This document shows positions 51,117-63,100 of a stretch of DNA of 64,000 nucleotides, in pieces. Position 1 is the stretch's first letter; each line of letters starts with the position of its first letter. Source of the stretch: Thunnus maccoyii (Eukaryota; Chordata; Actinopteri; Scombriformes; Scombridae); the NCBI RefSeq assembly GCF_910596095.1, contig NC_056534.1, positions 12,905,490 through 12,969,489 on the forward strand, written 5' to 3'. A program made the position numbers and the translations under genes. Below the pieces are notes generated by a model. The model was not told the DNA's origin and made no database searches. It saw nothing but the letters and a program-made list of their open reading frames with translations.

Positions 51117-54100
51117 TGATTTATTTGACAAAATTTAAAACATACATGACAGACTGATCACACAGACAGTCTCCATATAAGATTTTTTTAAATTGTTGAG
51201 GATTAAAATACACAAAAAAGCCCGAGGGCTTATTTCCATTGTGGTCCTCTATTGCAGTACAAGATTTATTTTGGATTACATCCAGCTGAACCAACAAACC
51301 TCTATAAAAACCATCTAAAAATCTCAGTATCTTTGCAACAACTGTTGTTTATTTTGTAACAGAAGTACATACAAGCCAAAAGAGTAAAATAAAAATATAG
51401 GTGGTGAATAAAGAGGTGAGAAAACATTTTAACAATGTTTGTGCTTCTGTAAATTTATTGCAATATGACTCAGACCAATTCTGTCTAATTGATTTTAAAT
51501 TCCAAAGAGTTACTTTTCTGAAGAGACCAAATCAAAAGTTTGGACAAAATGGTTCAAGTGCAATTACTTAAATTGGGCTTTGTGCCTCAAAAGGGGTGCA
51601 ATTGTTAAAATGATTAAAAAAAAATGTTTAAAAAGTCCAAGTGAATAATCAATTATCTAGAGCACAGGTCATGAGTAATATTGCTGAAATGATTACTCAT
51701 TTAATCAGTTTAATAATTTGTAAGAAACACCTTTTATTATCAATTAACTGTTGAAATAATTTGTTAAATTTTTCTATGGATTTAACCATAATGAAAATGT
51801 TGTTTGTTACAGCCATCAAAGTAAATAAAGTTTACTACTCTAAACATGATCAGAAATATTTTAAAAACCTCAAAAAATAATCTCCATCTTGTCAATATTT
51901 TCTCAACTCTTTTCTGTCTTAAGTCTGTTGTATCTTGTTTTGTAAGCAGCTTTAAACCTCCATAGACTAAGTTTCCCTTCTTTTCTCTGTCGCTCCCTAT
52001 GTTCTCATCTGCTTGTTTATTCTCCTCATTATTCTGCACTTCAGTCCTCTTCAGTCTTCTTTGACAGGCATTGAAACAGATTAGGGAATTGGCCGGTATG
52101 TGTGAGACTCTGTGTGTGTGACCAAAGAAAGAAAAGAGGCGACTGTTGGCTGTGAGCGCCGCTAAGGCTTTGTTTTCCTTCTCTGTGCTGATGTCATTAG
52201 ATAGGATAAAGAGTTTTTTGTGTTCCCAGAGCAGCAGCAGTTACCAGGGAAATGTTGCTACCTAGAGTAGATAAAAAAAAGCTTGTGTGTGTACGTGTGA
52301 ATGTACATGTGTGTTGAATTGATTTAAGTACATAACCCCATGCTTTGACCCCCTCTGTCCATCCACACTTCCTGTCTGATTCATCAGTTCCACCTCATCC
52401 TTCCTTTGTCTTCACAATCTGATCCTCTGTCTGTAGTTGCTCATGATTTCTTTTCCACCCTGTTTCTTTCCCCTCCTGCTTTTTTTGTGTGCTGTTGTTG
52501 TTGGTGTGTGTGTGTGTTTGTTTGTTACTGTGTGTGTGTGTTCTTCATGTGTGAGATTGTATCTACAGTGAGGCTAGTCCGGCCCCTGTGTGTCAGGCTT
52601 GTCTGGAGAAAAATTATGGAAGTCCTTTCAGCGGATCAGCAAAGGCTGGACGAGGTCAAAGCAAAGTTGTGACCTTTGGGGGTGTGACTGAGATCGGGCA
52701 GCCAATAGATACAGTCACGTCAAGTGAAGGGGAGGAGACGGAGTTGCTAAGACGACTCCTTTCCAAGGCAACTGTAGCCATGCCTACCATTGGCCTGGGC
52801 TCCCAGCTTTCAGAGCGGGAACGCAGGTATGGACGAGGCCAAATACGAGACAGCGTTGACTCGAATACAAAGTCGCTTGCATTAGTATGAAGTGTACTGA
52901 GGAATAGTTAGAATAGTTTTCTATTCCACTACTCATTAAATGGTTTAATTAAACTGCTTGCATTTTGGAACATGTTTTACATGCAGGCCTATTTGAATTA
53001 GTAAATTAGGTAGTTTGGATGCACCCTCTGCATTGTACTGATTTGCTTGTAGTTTTAATAAGAAACAAAGGTACACACACACAAACAAGGATGCATGCAT
53101 GTATATCCTACTATGATAACACATATAGCCTGACCTACAATTGATTTTTACAGCTGATATTGATACTTAAGAGTTTTTAAAAACATAAATAAGGATATAT
53201 TGACCAGTAGTCATTTTTTACATAAACACAAAACTTTTATTTTATAAGGATCCCTTAAATATACTGTATTTTTTAAGGAATTGTGACACATATGTACTGA
53301 GCGGGACATTTTATAGTTGAAAAATAAAATTCTCAGGACTGTGGTACACAAACTCTGTGATTTTCTTGTTACGTATACACATATACAACAGCACTAATAC
53401 ATATGCGATAAGCCAATATCAGCCGATTTATTTTGCCTCTGCCAATTTATCAGTCTTGCTCTGATAAGCAGAAGAAAAAGCACAGACCATGCATTTCTAT
53501 TAAGTTTGCTGAGATAACACACAATCTTCTGATATCTTTTTGAAAGATCTTTGGGTCAGACCTAAAGCGCTGCACTTCATAGATGGAGGTTTTCACATGA
53601 CTGTTGTGGTCAAAGTGTCCCAGTCAGGTCAAAACCTCATCTGAGCTTTGAGGGCTGTTTGCAGATTTGCATTAGTTTTGCATGTTTTCTTTTCCAACCT
53701 CCGGCTGTTTGTTGCTGAAATATTCCTTTGAATTGTATGAAATTTTCTGATCTCACTAAAAATACTTTTGCAATCTGTATTCTTTACTTCTTGTGATCAC
53801 CTCTGGCCTGCTTCTCTGCATGTTTCTGTGTGCATTTAATTTTATTTATATATTGTATTTTTGGATGTTTGTGTATAGAGTTAGCCAGGCATTATCCATT
53901 TCTCGTTGCTGCAGTTAGAGCTTTTTATGATGCTCTCACAGCCAGGTAGAAGGAGATAATCTCAGTCAAACTGCCCCAAAATCTGCTGACCTCCCACCGT
54001 GGACCCCCGATGCCACTCCCTCTCCTGCTGAACTGGATGCACGTCTGGCTCAGTATGAAATGAGAGCAGAGGAGGAGGATGAGGAAGAAGAGGAGAGGAT

Positions 54101-57100
54101 CCCAGATCTTCAGAAAGACGACATGATGGCGAGGAGGACAGGAGTTTTCCATAAACAAAGCACCAGTACAGCGACTTGCAACCGCTTTCTGCCTGTGCCT
54201 GCCTCCAAACGCTGCACACAAGGGGTGGTCACCACTGATGCTGCTCCGAGGAACAAAAAGGAAGTACAGACAGACAGGAGCAAGAAACTGAATGTCAGGT
54301 GGGCTGAGTTTTGTGTGGAACAGTTTCTAACAGTGTGCAGAGGCCACTAACAACCTTGGTGTGATGTGCATCCTTACAAAGATTCTCCAGCTTGATGTTT
54401 AGTTATTTCAATTATAGGAGTTTCTCTCATAGAGTGGAGCAACACCAACCGCGGGATCCTATGGAAACACCTCAACCGCATCCTGTAACGGAGGTGATCC
54501 GATCCACCTCTCACAGTGAACATGAATACGATGATGATGATGATGAAAATGAGCCTGTGCCTGACGTACAGAAGGATGATATGATGGCTCGAAGGATGGG
54601 ATCATCTCAGAAAAAGGGTGCAGCCAGAACAAATCAGTGCTTCAGCCAGTTCCTGCCAGTACCAGGATCAGTCAAATATAACATTGCCCCAGTGTCTGGC
54701 ATGAAGCAACTACACAACAAACCTAAACTCCCAGAAAAGATGGCAAGTGAAAGGTATGACCTGCGTTCGATGACGAGATCGTGCATCTAACATAGCTTCA
54801 TTTTACTGGTAAAGAAGACGAAGATTTAATCATGTTTGCAAGTGATATGGCCTGCCTTGCTAACAGCAATGTGTCTCTGTAGATGATTTAGAGATGATCC
54901 TGTTGTTATGGTTTCATGCCAGCATGTTTCAGTCCCTCCAGCTGGATGACTGATGTGGTTTATTTATGCTATTTGTATTTCAAAGGACTGGTGGACTTTG
55001 ATTTGCTGTTGTGGTCCAAATTGCTCACATGGCTCAGCTCATGCCTGTATTATATGACTGTAGTTTTTGCTTTGGTTTGGATTAATCTTGACTTTTGTTC
55101 TGTTGGTGAGTTCTAACCTTGGCTTTGTTTGGTATGACTTTGATTGGACCAGTTGACTGTTATCAATGTATGTCAAGTGTAAATCACTGCTGAATCACAC
55201 TGATGCGCTACACTTTAAGGGCTGAAACTTTTAACTGAAATTACAGAAAAGTATTTTCTTGCATACCTTTAGTAGTATCTAGCCACTCAGCTACTCTAGT
55301 TTTGGTTTAATTTGCTCAGGTTTGTGGTGGTCACAGCATTGAAAATTTACATTTACAAAAATCAACAGCAGCATCTTTAGTAGCCTCGTTACTCTGAATA
55401 ATCCACAGAACGTATTGTCAACAGTTTATACAGAGACTTTTCTCTTCAGTAGAAATTCATTTTTCTTTACCACGAGGTCTGTGGGACACTGTTTCTTGAG
55501 AAGGTGTTGCTGTTGAATTTCTTAAATGTCATTTGCTGTGAGCTCGACAAATTAAGAAGCAGAAATCTCAGAACCTCAGCGGATAAAACTGAAAGTATCT
55601 GCATGGCTAGATCCCATTACAGGTAAGAGTGAAAATATGTTTTTTTTTTTGTAATCTGGGCCCATTTAGCATATTCTTTCCACTTCCCACTCAGTGATCT
55701 CAGAGCAGGTGTTTTGCCTTCAGGTGTGCTCCAAAACCAAACCGGCACATTGCTGGTTTGTTTGTGTTGGGCGAGGTTTCCACTCTATTTTAATTCAGCA
55801 CACAAATCAGCTCATACCACTTATGCCGACTTAAACTGATGGCTTGTGCAGGAAGTATACAAAATAGCAGGTGTACAATGCAGACTTGTATCCACATGTA
55901 TTTAATAAGGCTTTTCAATAGGAAAGTTACTGCACTGTTTCTGCCAACATTTAAACTTCTAAAGGTGGAATTAAAGTTTGGTTGCAATAATAGTTGCATA
56001 AGTTGACAGTAACATGTTTATAATTGTATGTAAAATTTTCCTTATATTTACCAATTTATAGTTTTTTTCAGTAATTTTAATAATTATTCAGCTGATACCC
56101 ACTATAAAAGGGTTACCACGACATCTACAGTATTTTCTGCTTTGTGCTCATCAGCTGATGGGAATTCAGTGTCATGCCTGCTGCCTCATGTGCTGCCTGT
56201 ACTCTATTTAAATGGGTTTTCTCACTCTTGCACTACATAACAAAAAGACGCATCAACATGGCTGATGACCCCTGATTTCATCATCATTGTTTCATTACAT
56301 CACTGACTGGGGTGTGTTCAGAGATGCAACATGGTTAAAGGTTTCAGCTAATAGAGAGCAAATCAGCTGCAGTGTTTTGCTCACTGTGATGCCGTTTGGA
56401 TTTTCCCCAGTAATCTTGGTTTTGTCACTGGATCGTTGTTTTGGCAGCATTGTTACCGTGGCAGCAGAATCTCAGGCCTCGCCCTCCAAAGCCCCACGCA
56501 GGATGAGTGCAGGGCTGAGAGAGAGGCAGGAGGAGGAGGAGGAGGAGGATGGAAAGCAAAAGGGAGAGATGACAATCCCAAACACCTCTGTCACAGATGT
56601 GACTGAACCTCTCTCTTCTAAAACAATCACCCCTCCGCCCAGTCCTGCTACTGCCCCGACTTGTAAAGAGAAGGCAGAATTGGAAAAGAGGATTGTGGAG
56701 GAGAGAGTTGAGGAAAAGGTGGAAGAGAGAAAGGGGGATGTAAATGAGCAACCACGCAAGAAACCCTTCTGGCTGGAGGACGAAGATCTGCCTCCAATGA
56801 TGTGAGATGCCTGTTGACCTCGTAATGCATGTGTCTTCACCTCCATTTTCAGATTTGATAAATTCGATGTTAGCAGTGCCAGTCTGCATTTACGCACTTG
56901 TTTACTTTTGTAAGATCTGTAAGAAAATGGAAGTGAGCAAGAACCAAACAATTACTCTCTACTTGTGCTGCAATGATGGCAAATGTTAAATCGATGTCTC
57001 CCCTCTTGAGATGTGAAGTGTGACATTAGCACTCCTGCTACACATTGCCTCACTCGCTCTTTCCTTTTGTTCACTTTATTCTGTTGTTGTTTTAGGATGA

Positions 57101-60100
57101 GCCGACGAGTTGCTTTTATGTCTGAGGACACTGAGTAAGTTTATCGATGGGGATCTGGATGAACTCCTGCATGATAACAATATAAACACACTGTGCACAC
57201 TCAATTTGAAGAGTAAAATCCCAAAATATATTAATATACTACACGCTAACCTCAGGCTCATTGCTGTGCATTGCCAAGCTGCAACCCATTACTAACATCC
57301 AACTTTTTATTGTCATCTTTTACATTTTAGTTTTACTTCTTATTTAATGCTATTATTGTTTGCTTGTTATTTTGGATATAGATATATAGACATCTCAACT
57401 AATACACTTTGTTAAGTTGAATGTTGAATGTTCGTTCAGCTGCTTGTTCAATGACTAATGTAAATATTTGCTGTTTTCCAGAGTCGAATGGGACAAAGTT
57501 AACACGCTGAGTCACGTGATTCAGTGCTTTACACATGTTTACTCTCTTTCTATTTCCTGTTTAGGAGCGTGAGTATGAGTGACATGCTTAACGACGACGA
57601 GGTGGGGCACTTGCCGCAACTGAGCCAATCACGTTATGAGCGCATGCAGGAACAGTACAGCAACTTCCAGGATGATGAAGATCAGTGGCAAAACGTAAGA
57701 GACTTATGATATGAAACAGAGTGACACTGGCAACTTTATTAGGTACACCTGTTCAACTGCTCGTTAACGCAAATATCTAACCAGCCAATCTTGTGGTAGC
57801 AACTCAATGCATTTAGGCATATAGACATAGTCAAGATGATCTGCTGAAGTTCAAACCAAGCATCAGAAAGGGGAAGAAAGGTAATTTAAGTGACTTTGAA
57901 CGTGGCTTGGTTGTTGGTGCCAGACGGGCTGGTCTGAGTATTTCAGAAACTGCTTATCTACTGGGATTTTTGTGCACAACCATCTCTAGTGTTTACAGAG
58001 AATTGTCCAAAAAAGAGAAAATATCTAGTGAGTGGCAGTTCTCTGGGCAAAAATGCCTTGTTGATGGCAAAGGTCAGAGGAAAATGGCTAGACTGGTTCA
58101 AGCTGATAGAAAGGCAACAGTAAATCAAATAACCACTTGTTACAACTGATGTGTGTAGAAGAGCATCTCTGAACACACAACACATCAAACCTTGAAGCAG
58201 TTGGGCTATAGCAACAGAAGACCACGCTGGGTGCCACTCCTGTCAGCTAAGAACAGATAACTGAGTGTAATATTCGACAGGGCTCCCCAAAATTGGACAA
58301 TAGAAGATTGGAAAAACGTTGTCGGGTCTGACAATTTCTGCTGCGACATTCAGATGGTAGCGTCAGAATTTGGCATAAACAACATGAAAGCATGGATCCA
58401 TCCTGCCTTATATCAATGGTTCAGGCTGGTGGTGGTGATGTAATGGTATGGGCAATGTTTTCTTGGCACACTTTGGACCCCTTAGTACCAAGTAAGCATT
58501 GTTTAAGTGCTACGGCCTACCAGAGTATTGTTGCTGAACATGTCCATCCCTTTATGACCACAGTGTACCCATCTTCTAATTGCTACTTCTGGCAGGATAA
58601 TGCGCCATGTCACAAAGCTCAAATCATCTCAAACATGACAATGAGTTCACTGTACTCAAATGGCCTCAACAGTCACCAGATCTCAGTCCACTAGAGCACC
58701 TTTGGAATGTGGTGAAACGGGAGATTGGCATCATAGATGTGCAGCCGACAAATCTGCAGCAACTGCGTGATGCTATCATGTCAATATGCACCAAAATCTC
58801 TGAGGAATGTTTCCAGCACCTTGTTGAATCTATGTGTCAAAGAATTAAGGCAGTTCTGAAGGCAAAAGGGGGTCCAACCCAGTACTAGCAAGGTATACCT
58901 AATAAAGTGGCCAGTGAGTGTAGTTCGCTATATAAATTCTGGAAATAATGAGTTAAAATGCAGAAGCATATTTAAAAAAACAGTATTATCCTGAATAAAT
59001 GCTGCCATTATTTGACAATGTGTACCTGTTACAGGAATTGGTTCGCTGGAAGAATCGCCGCCGCAGTGCGTCACAAGAGCTGATCAAAAAAGAGGAAGAG
59101 AGGAAGAGGATTGAGAAGAGGATGAAGGAGGAAGGAAGTGACTGCAACAAGAGGAAAAGCATTAAGACCTACAAAGAGATCGTGGAGGAAAAGTAAGGAC
59201 GGGAGGCTGATATTAAGAGAAGTCCTTTTAGCACTAAACATGGCTCTGAAAATATGTATTCTAAGACAAACTGGGTTCTTCATTGCTTGTCAAATTATTT
59301 ATCTTATTGTCAACAAATCTCTTGCAGATAATTGATCCTACTTACAAGTATTGTATGTGTATCCAAAGCCTGATATATCATCTAGCTAGCTTGTTGTGCT
59401 ACATATCACAACCTCTTGACTTTGCGCTGTTCCCGTATCCTTGTTATATTTTACAAATGTAACGTACAGTTAAACAATTTGTGTTTCCCTAATTACTCCA
59501 GGGAGCGCAGAGAGGTAGAGTTGTGTGAAGCCTACAGGAATGCAGCGACTCCAGAGGAGGCAGCCATGGTTTTACAGCGTTACGCTCTCCGCTTCACCAT
59601 CAGCGACGCAACACTGGACAGTCTAAAACTCCCCAGATCCACCGCAAAACCCAAACCAGACCCAAATCAGGTGGACAAAGAGCACAAACCTGTTCATGAC
59701 TCTGAGACATTGGACCCTCTGCATAAACCAGAATCAACTGTTACGACGGACCAGAAGCACACAAAACCTGAAGACATGGAGATAGATAAAACTGCTCAAC
59801 AAGAGACTTCAGATGCTGTTTCTTCCAGCTCCTCCACACCTAAAAGCCCCCTCCCCTCTGTCCCTTCTAAAATACTTCAGATAGATAAAACTGCTCAACA
59901 AGAGACTTCAGATGTTGTTTCTTCCAGCTCCTCCACACCTAAAAGCCCTGTCCCCTCTAAAATACTTCAGATAGATAAAACTGCTCAACAAGAGACTTCA
60001 GATGCTGTTTCTTCCAGCTCCTCCACACCTAAAAGCCCCCTCCCCTCTGTCACACACTCAGAAAACATGCCACCTCAATCCCAAGAACTTCGTGAACCTC

Positions 60101-63100
60101 AAACCCAACCAATTGAGTCTCCAAGCACACACGAACAACCGATGACAGTAGATGCACAGCCTCAAACCAAACACACTCCGCCTCAGATTGCACAAGTGCA
60201 GATGCACACCACACCGCCTGTACACACACTCCCCTCCCCTCCATCTGTGTCCTCCAGACCTGTTCCCCTGCTGGCGGCCAAACCCTACTGCCAGCCCAAG
60301 ACTTCACAGTCTGGACAGAAACCTGTCAAGGTGAGGGCTTGATATCGAAACAGATCCTGTCAGCATCGTCTGACACTTCCCCATTCCTTCTCATTTCCTG
60401 ACCTCATGCTCTCATTAAAGGGGTCGTTTAGCTTTTAGGAAGTTTTACTTCTTAATCAGAGTCACATAAAGTCATGGATACCTTTCTTTAGTTCTCTGTA
60501 TGCAGTTTGTAGCTGTGTTGTATGGTGAGCCTAGCTGAGCTGTGTGAGCAGGATCAAGAATCAACTTCCCTCAAAAAGGGGAATGAATCTTTTAACTTCT
60601 CCAAAGGAGGATGTCTCATCTTACTAACATGTAATTCACATATTAATGGGTTAGGGTTAGGGTTGATCATTTCTCTATTGACATACAAATAATATTAGCT
60701 TTTGCTCTACTTTACATGTTCAATGAATACAAATATGCACTATACTTCTTTTTTGATTGATACTCGTGGCAGACCATGCTCACTCCACCTTGGACCTTTA
60801 AAAAGTAGTTCCAAACAATATTGCAGGTGGTAAGATTTTTATGTATTTTTGAAGACAATTGTTAAGAAAAATGTAATGCTAGGCAAAAAAATACAATAAT
60901 AAATTAAAGTGGTTGGAGAAGATGTGGTTCAACAGTGGCTGCAACTGATCCCTTAAACCTTGGTTGTGCTCCTCAAGCTGCACACAGACACATAGACATT
61001 GCATTCATGTGTTTGTGTGACTGTCGTTAAGTAAGAAAAACACTGTAGTATAATTTCCAAGATCTAACTATCGCTTTAATCCTGACCTCTATGTGTGTGT
61101 CCCACTCAGATGGACGGGTTGGTGCGAGTGAACGGAGAGGCTACAGAGGATTTATCTGTTTCCACTCCACCTGCCTCCCCTCTGCACTCGTCAGAGGAGA
61201 ACAAAGATGTTACCTCCAAACAGACGGAAACAGAAGTTCCTTCCGAGGAGACGGCAGCCAGTCAAGAGACGGCGGAGCAGTCGCCTCCTCCACAGACGGA
61301 GAAACTAACCTCGTCTTCTGGCTCTGCCATCAGCTCTCTGCTTGGTGGCAGAAACTGTGTCACCACAACAACTATTGTGACAGAACTCACGCAGACTCAC
61401 GTGGAGCCGCATCCCCTGGATGTCCAAAGCAATGGACAGGTAACACACAAGTGACATGTTAAAGGATGCTTGTGTTTGCCAATTTACTACAACTTCCACA
61501 TTATATTAATTAATGCTGGTAATTTTAAAAGCATACCATAGTTTTTAGATTGTTGAGTATTTACTTTTAGTCAAAGTTGTCTTATTGCTACATGGAGATT
61601 CAAGTGAAAATGTGGAATGTGCTGATAATTTTCTTGTGCTGGTGCATTTGAGTGTTTACAGGAAGCTGTGACATCTGAAACATAAGAGGTCAGGTGCTGA
61701 TCCATGAGAGTCATGAGCTCTGTTGATGGAAAATTACTTAAACCAAGGAGACAAACAATACGCAACATGGACATTACTTGAAAATAATATTGTGAATATC
61801 ACAATATTATTTTCAAGAAATGTCCATGTCCATGTTGCTTTTTGCCTTTAATAACTTCTTCCAACTCAGCAGCTGACTCTTCCTGGAAGCAGTTCAATAT
61901 ATCTACACAGCGGAGTTTCCTCCCACAGAAATCATTGTTTCATCTCCGTTCACATCTACAAAGTGCTAACACAAACAGAAAGGCGAGAGAATGAAAAAAA
62001 AGAAATATCCCTGTGGGAAAATTTATGTTTGAGTCGGCGCTCCTCTTCCAAAAAGATAAATAACTGCAATATGCATTTCAGACACATAAAACATCACAAA
62101 ACACAATTAAAAATAAAATATATAGTTACACACATACATTCAGTACTACACACAATCAGACACTAAACCAGCTGCATCTTTTAACTCCCTAATTTTAAAA
62201 TACCAACACATCTTGGTACAAAAGCATGTTAGCAGTGGTTCGATCTACATCAGGACTGTATATCTTTTGCCAGAAGGTAGAGGTTGAAATTCACAGTGCA
62301 GAATATGAGCAGGACCTGAAACTATCCTCAGTTGTTCACTGTGATAGATTGTCTATATAAAGCAAGTTTCAGTTCTCTTCATGTTGATTTTGATATTGCA
62401 TTTACATGAACTGAAACCAGCGACTGCCTGCAAGGCAGGAAAAATCAGAAGTCCTTTGGTATGCTTTTGAAAAATTGGTCAGCAGTAATTAAAGTATGAT
62501 GTGATTTGCACAACATTCAAAAACAGCATGAAATATTTTAGTAAATGGATAAATAGAGACAGAATAAATGTAGACCCACTTTGTTTCCAGTTCATTTATC
62601 TGAATGTTTAACTTTCAGGTCAATGGTACCATGGGATCATTCGGAAAACCAGCAGAGGAAAAAAAGGCTCAACCAGTTGCATCACCCTGCAGCATGCAGG
62701 AATATTCCCCCACTGTCACAGGTAAAACTGCTTTGTCCTCGATGTACTATTTTCAATCAAGTATTTACAGAAGTAGAACTTTGACTTCTGTAAATAATAC
62801 AGAAGTATTGTTTATAGCATTAATTTTCCCTGCAGATATTGTTTTAGCAGTTGTAAATTTTTGTCTCTTCCTAATTTACAGAGGGACTCGAGGAGAGCAA
62901 TGTGACTGTGAGTATTTCCAACCAGCTCCAGCTTGTTATTTCTGTTTCTCCTTCATTCTTAAATTTAACCCTGTCCTGACCCTTCGTCTCCTGTAGCTGT
63001 AGTCACTGTAGTCAGACTTGTCCTCTCACCTTTCCTCTCTTTCTGTCCTTTTGGTCCGTATACATGTGTGTGATTGTTGGTCGGGTCTGGGTAGATTGAG

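Larger units (their letters stand above)
48944..57134 (+). other. limch1: limch1 exons 9-17: KDD-x-ARR module region
   Basis: Five related modules: [12 protein letters not shown] (exon 9), [12 protein letters not shown] (exon 11), [10 protein letters not shown] (exon 12), [12 protein letters not shown] (exon 14) and [12 protein letters not shown] (exon 15). Several are preceded by an acidic run and followed some 15-20 residues later by a F-LP-x-P or FIPPP element. Exons 10 to 17 all begin and end in phase 2, and their lengths (207, 309, 273, 258, 357, 336, 354, 39) are all multiples of three. This suits mix-and-match splicing, and matches my recollection that the common human isoform lacks most of this region. 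Confidence 0.85.

Noticed and set aside
56411..56447. Alternative acceptor (TTTTCCCCAG) 37 nt upstream of limch1 exon 16
   Set aside because: Its use would shift the frame and soon reach a stop. The 56448 acceptor keeps phase 2 and the conserved continuity.
56425..56951. Two long minus-strand ORFs (154 and 159 codons) opposite limch1 exon 16
   Set aside because: They lie antisense to a well-supported coding exon. Their Leu/Ser-rich composition reflects the GAG/GAA-rich sense sequence.
60645..60665. TTAGGG-like motif pair (also near 767)
   Set aside because: Only two or three units. Too short to call an interstitial telomeric array.
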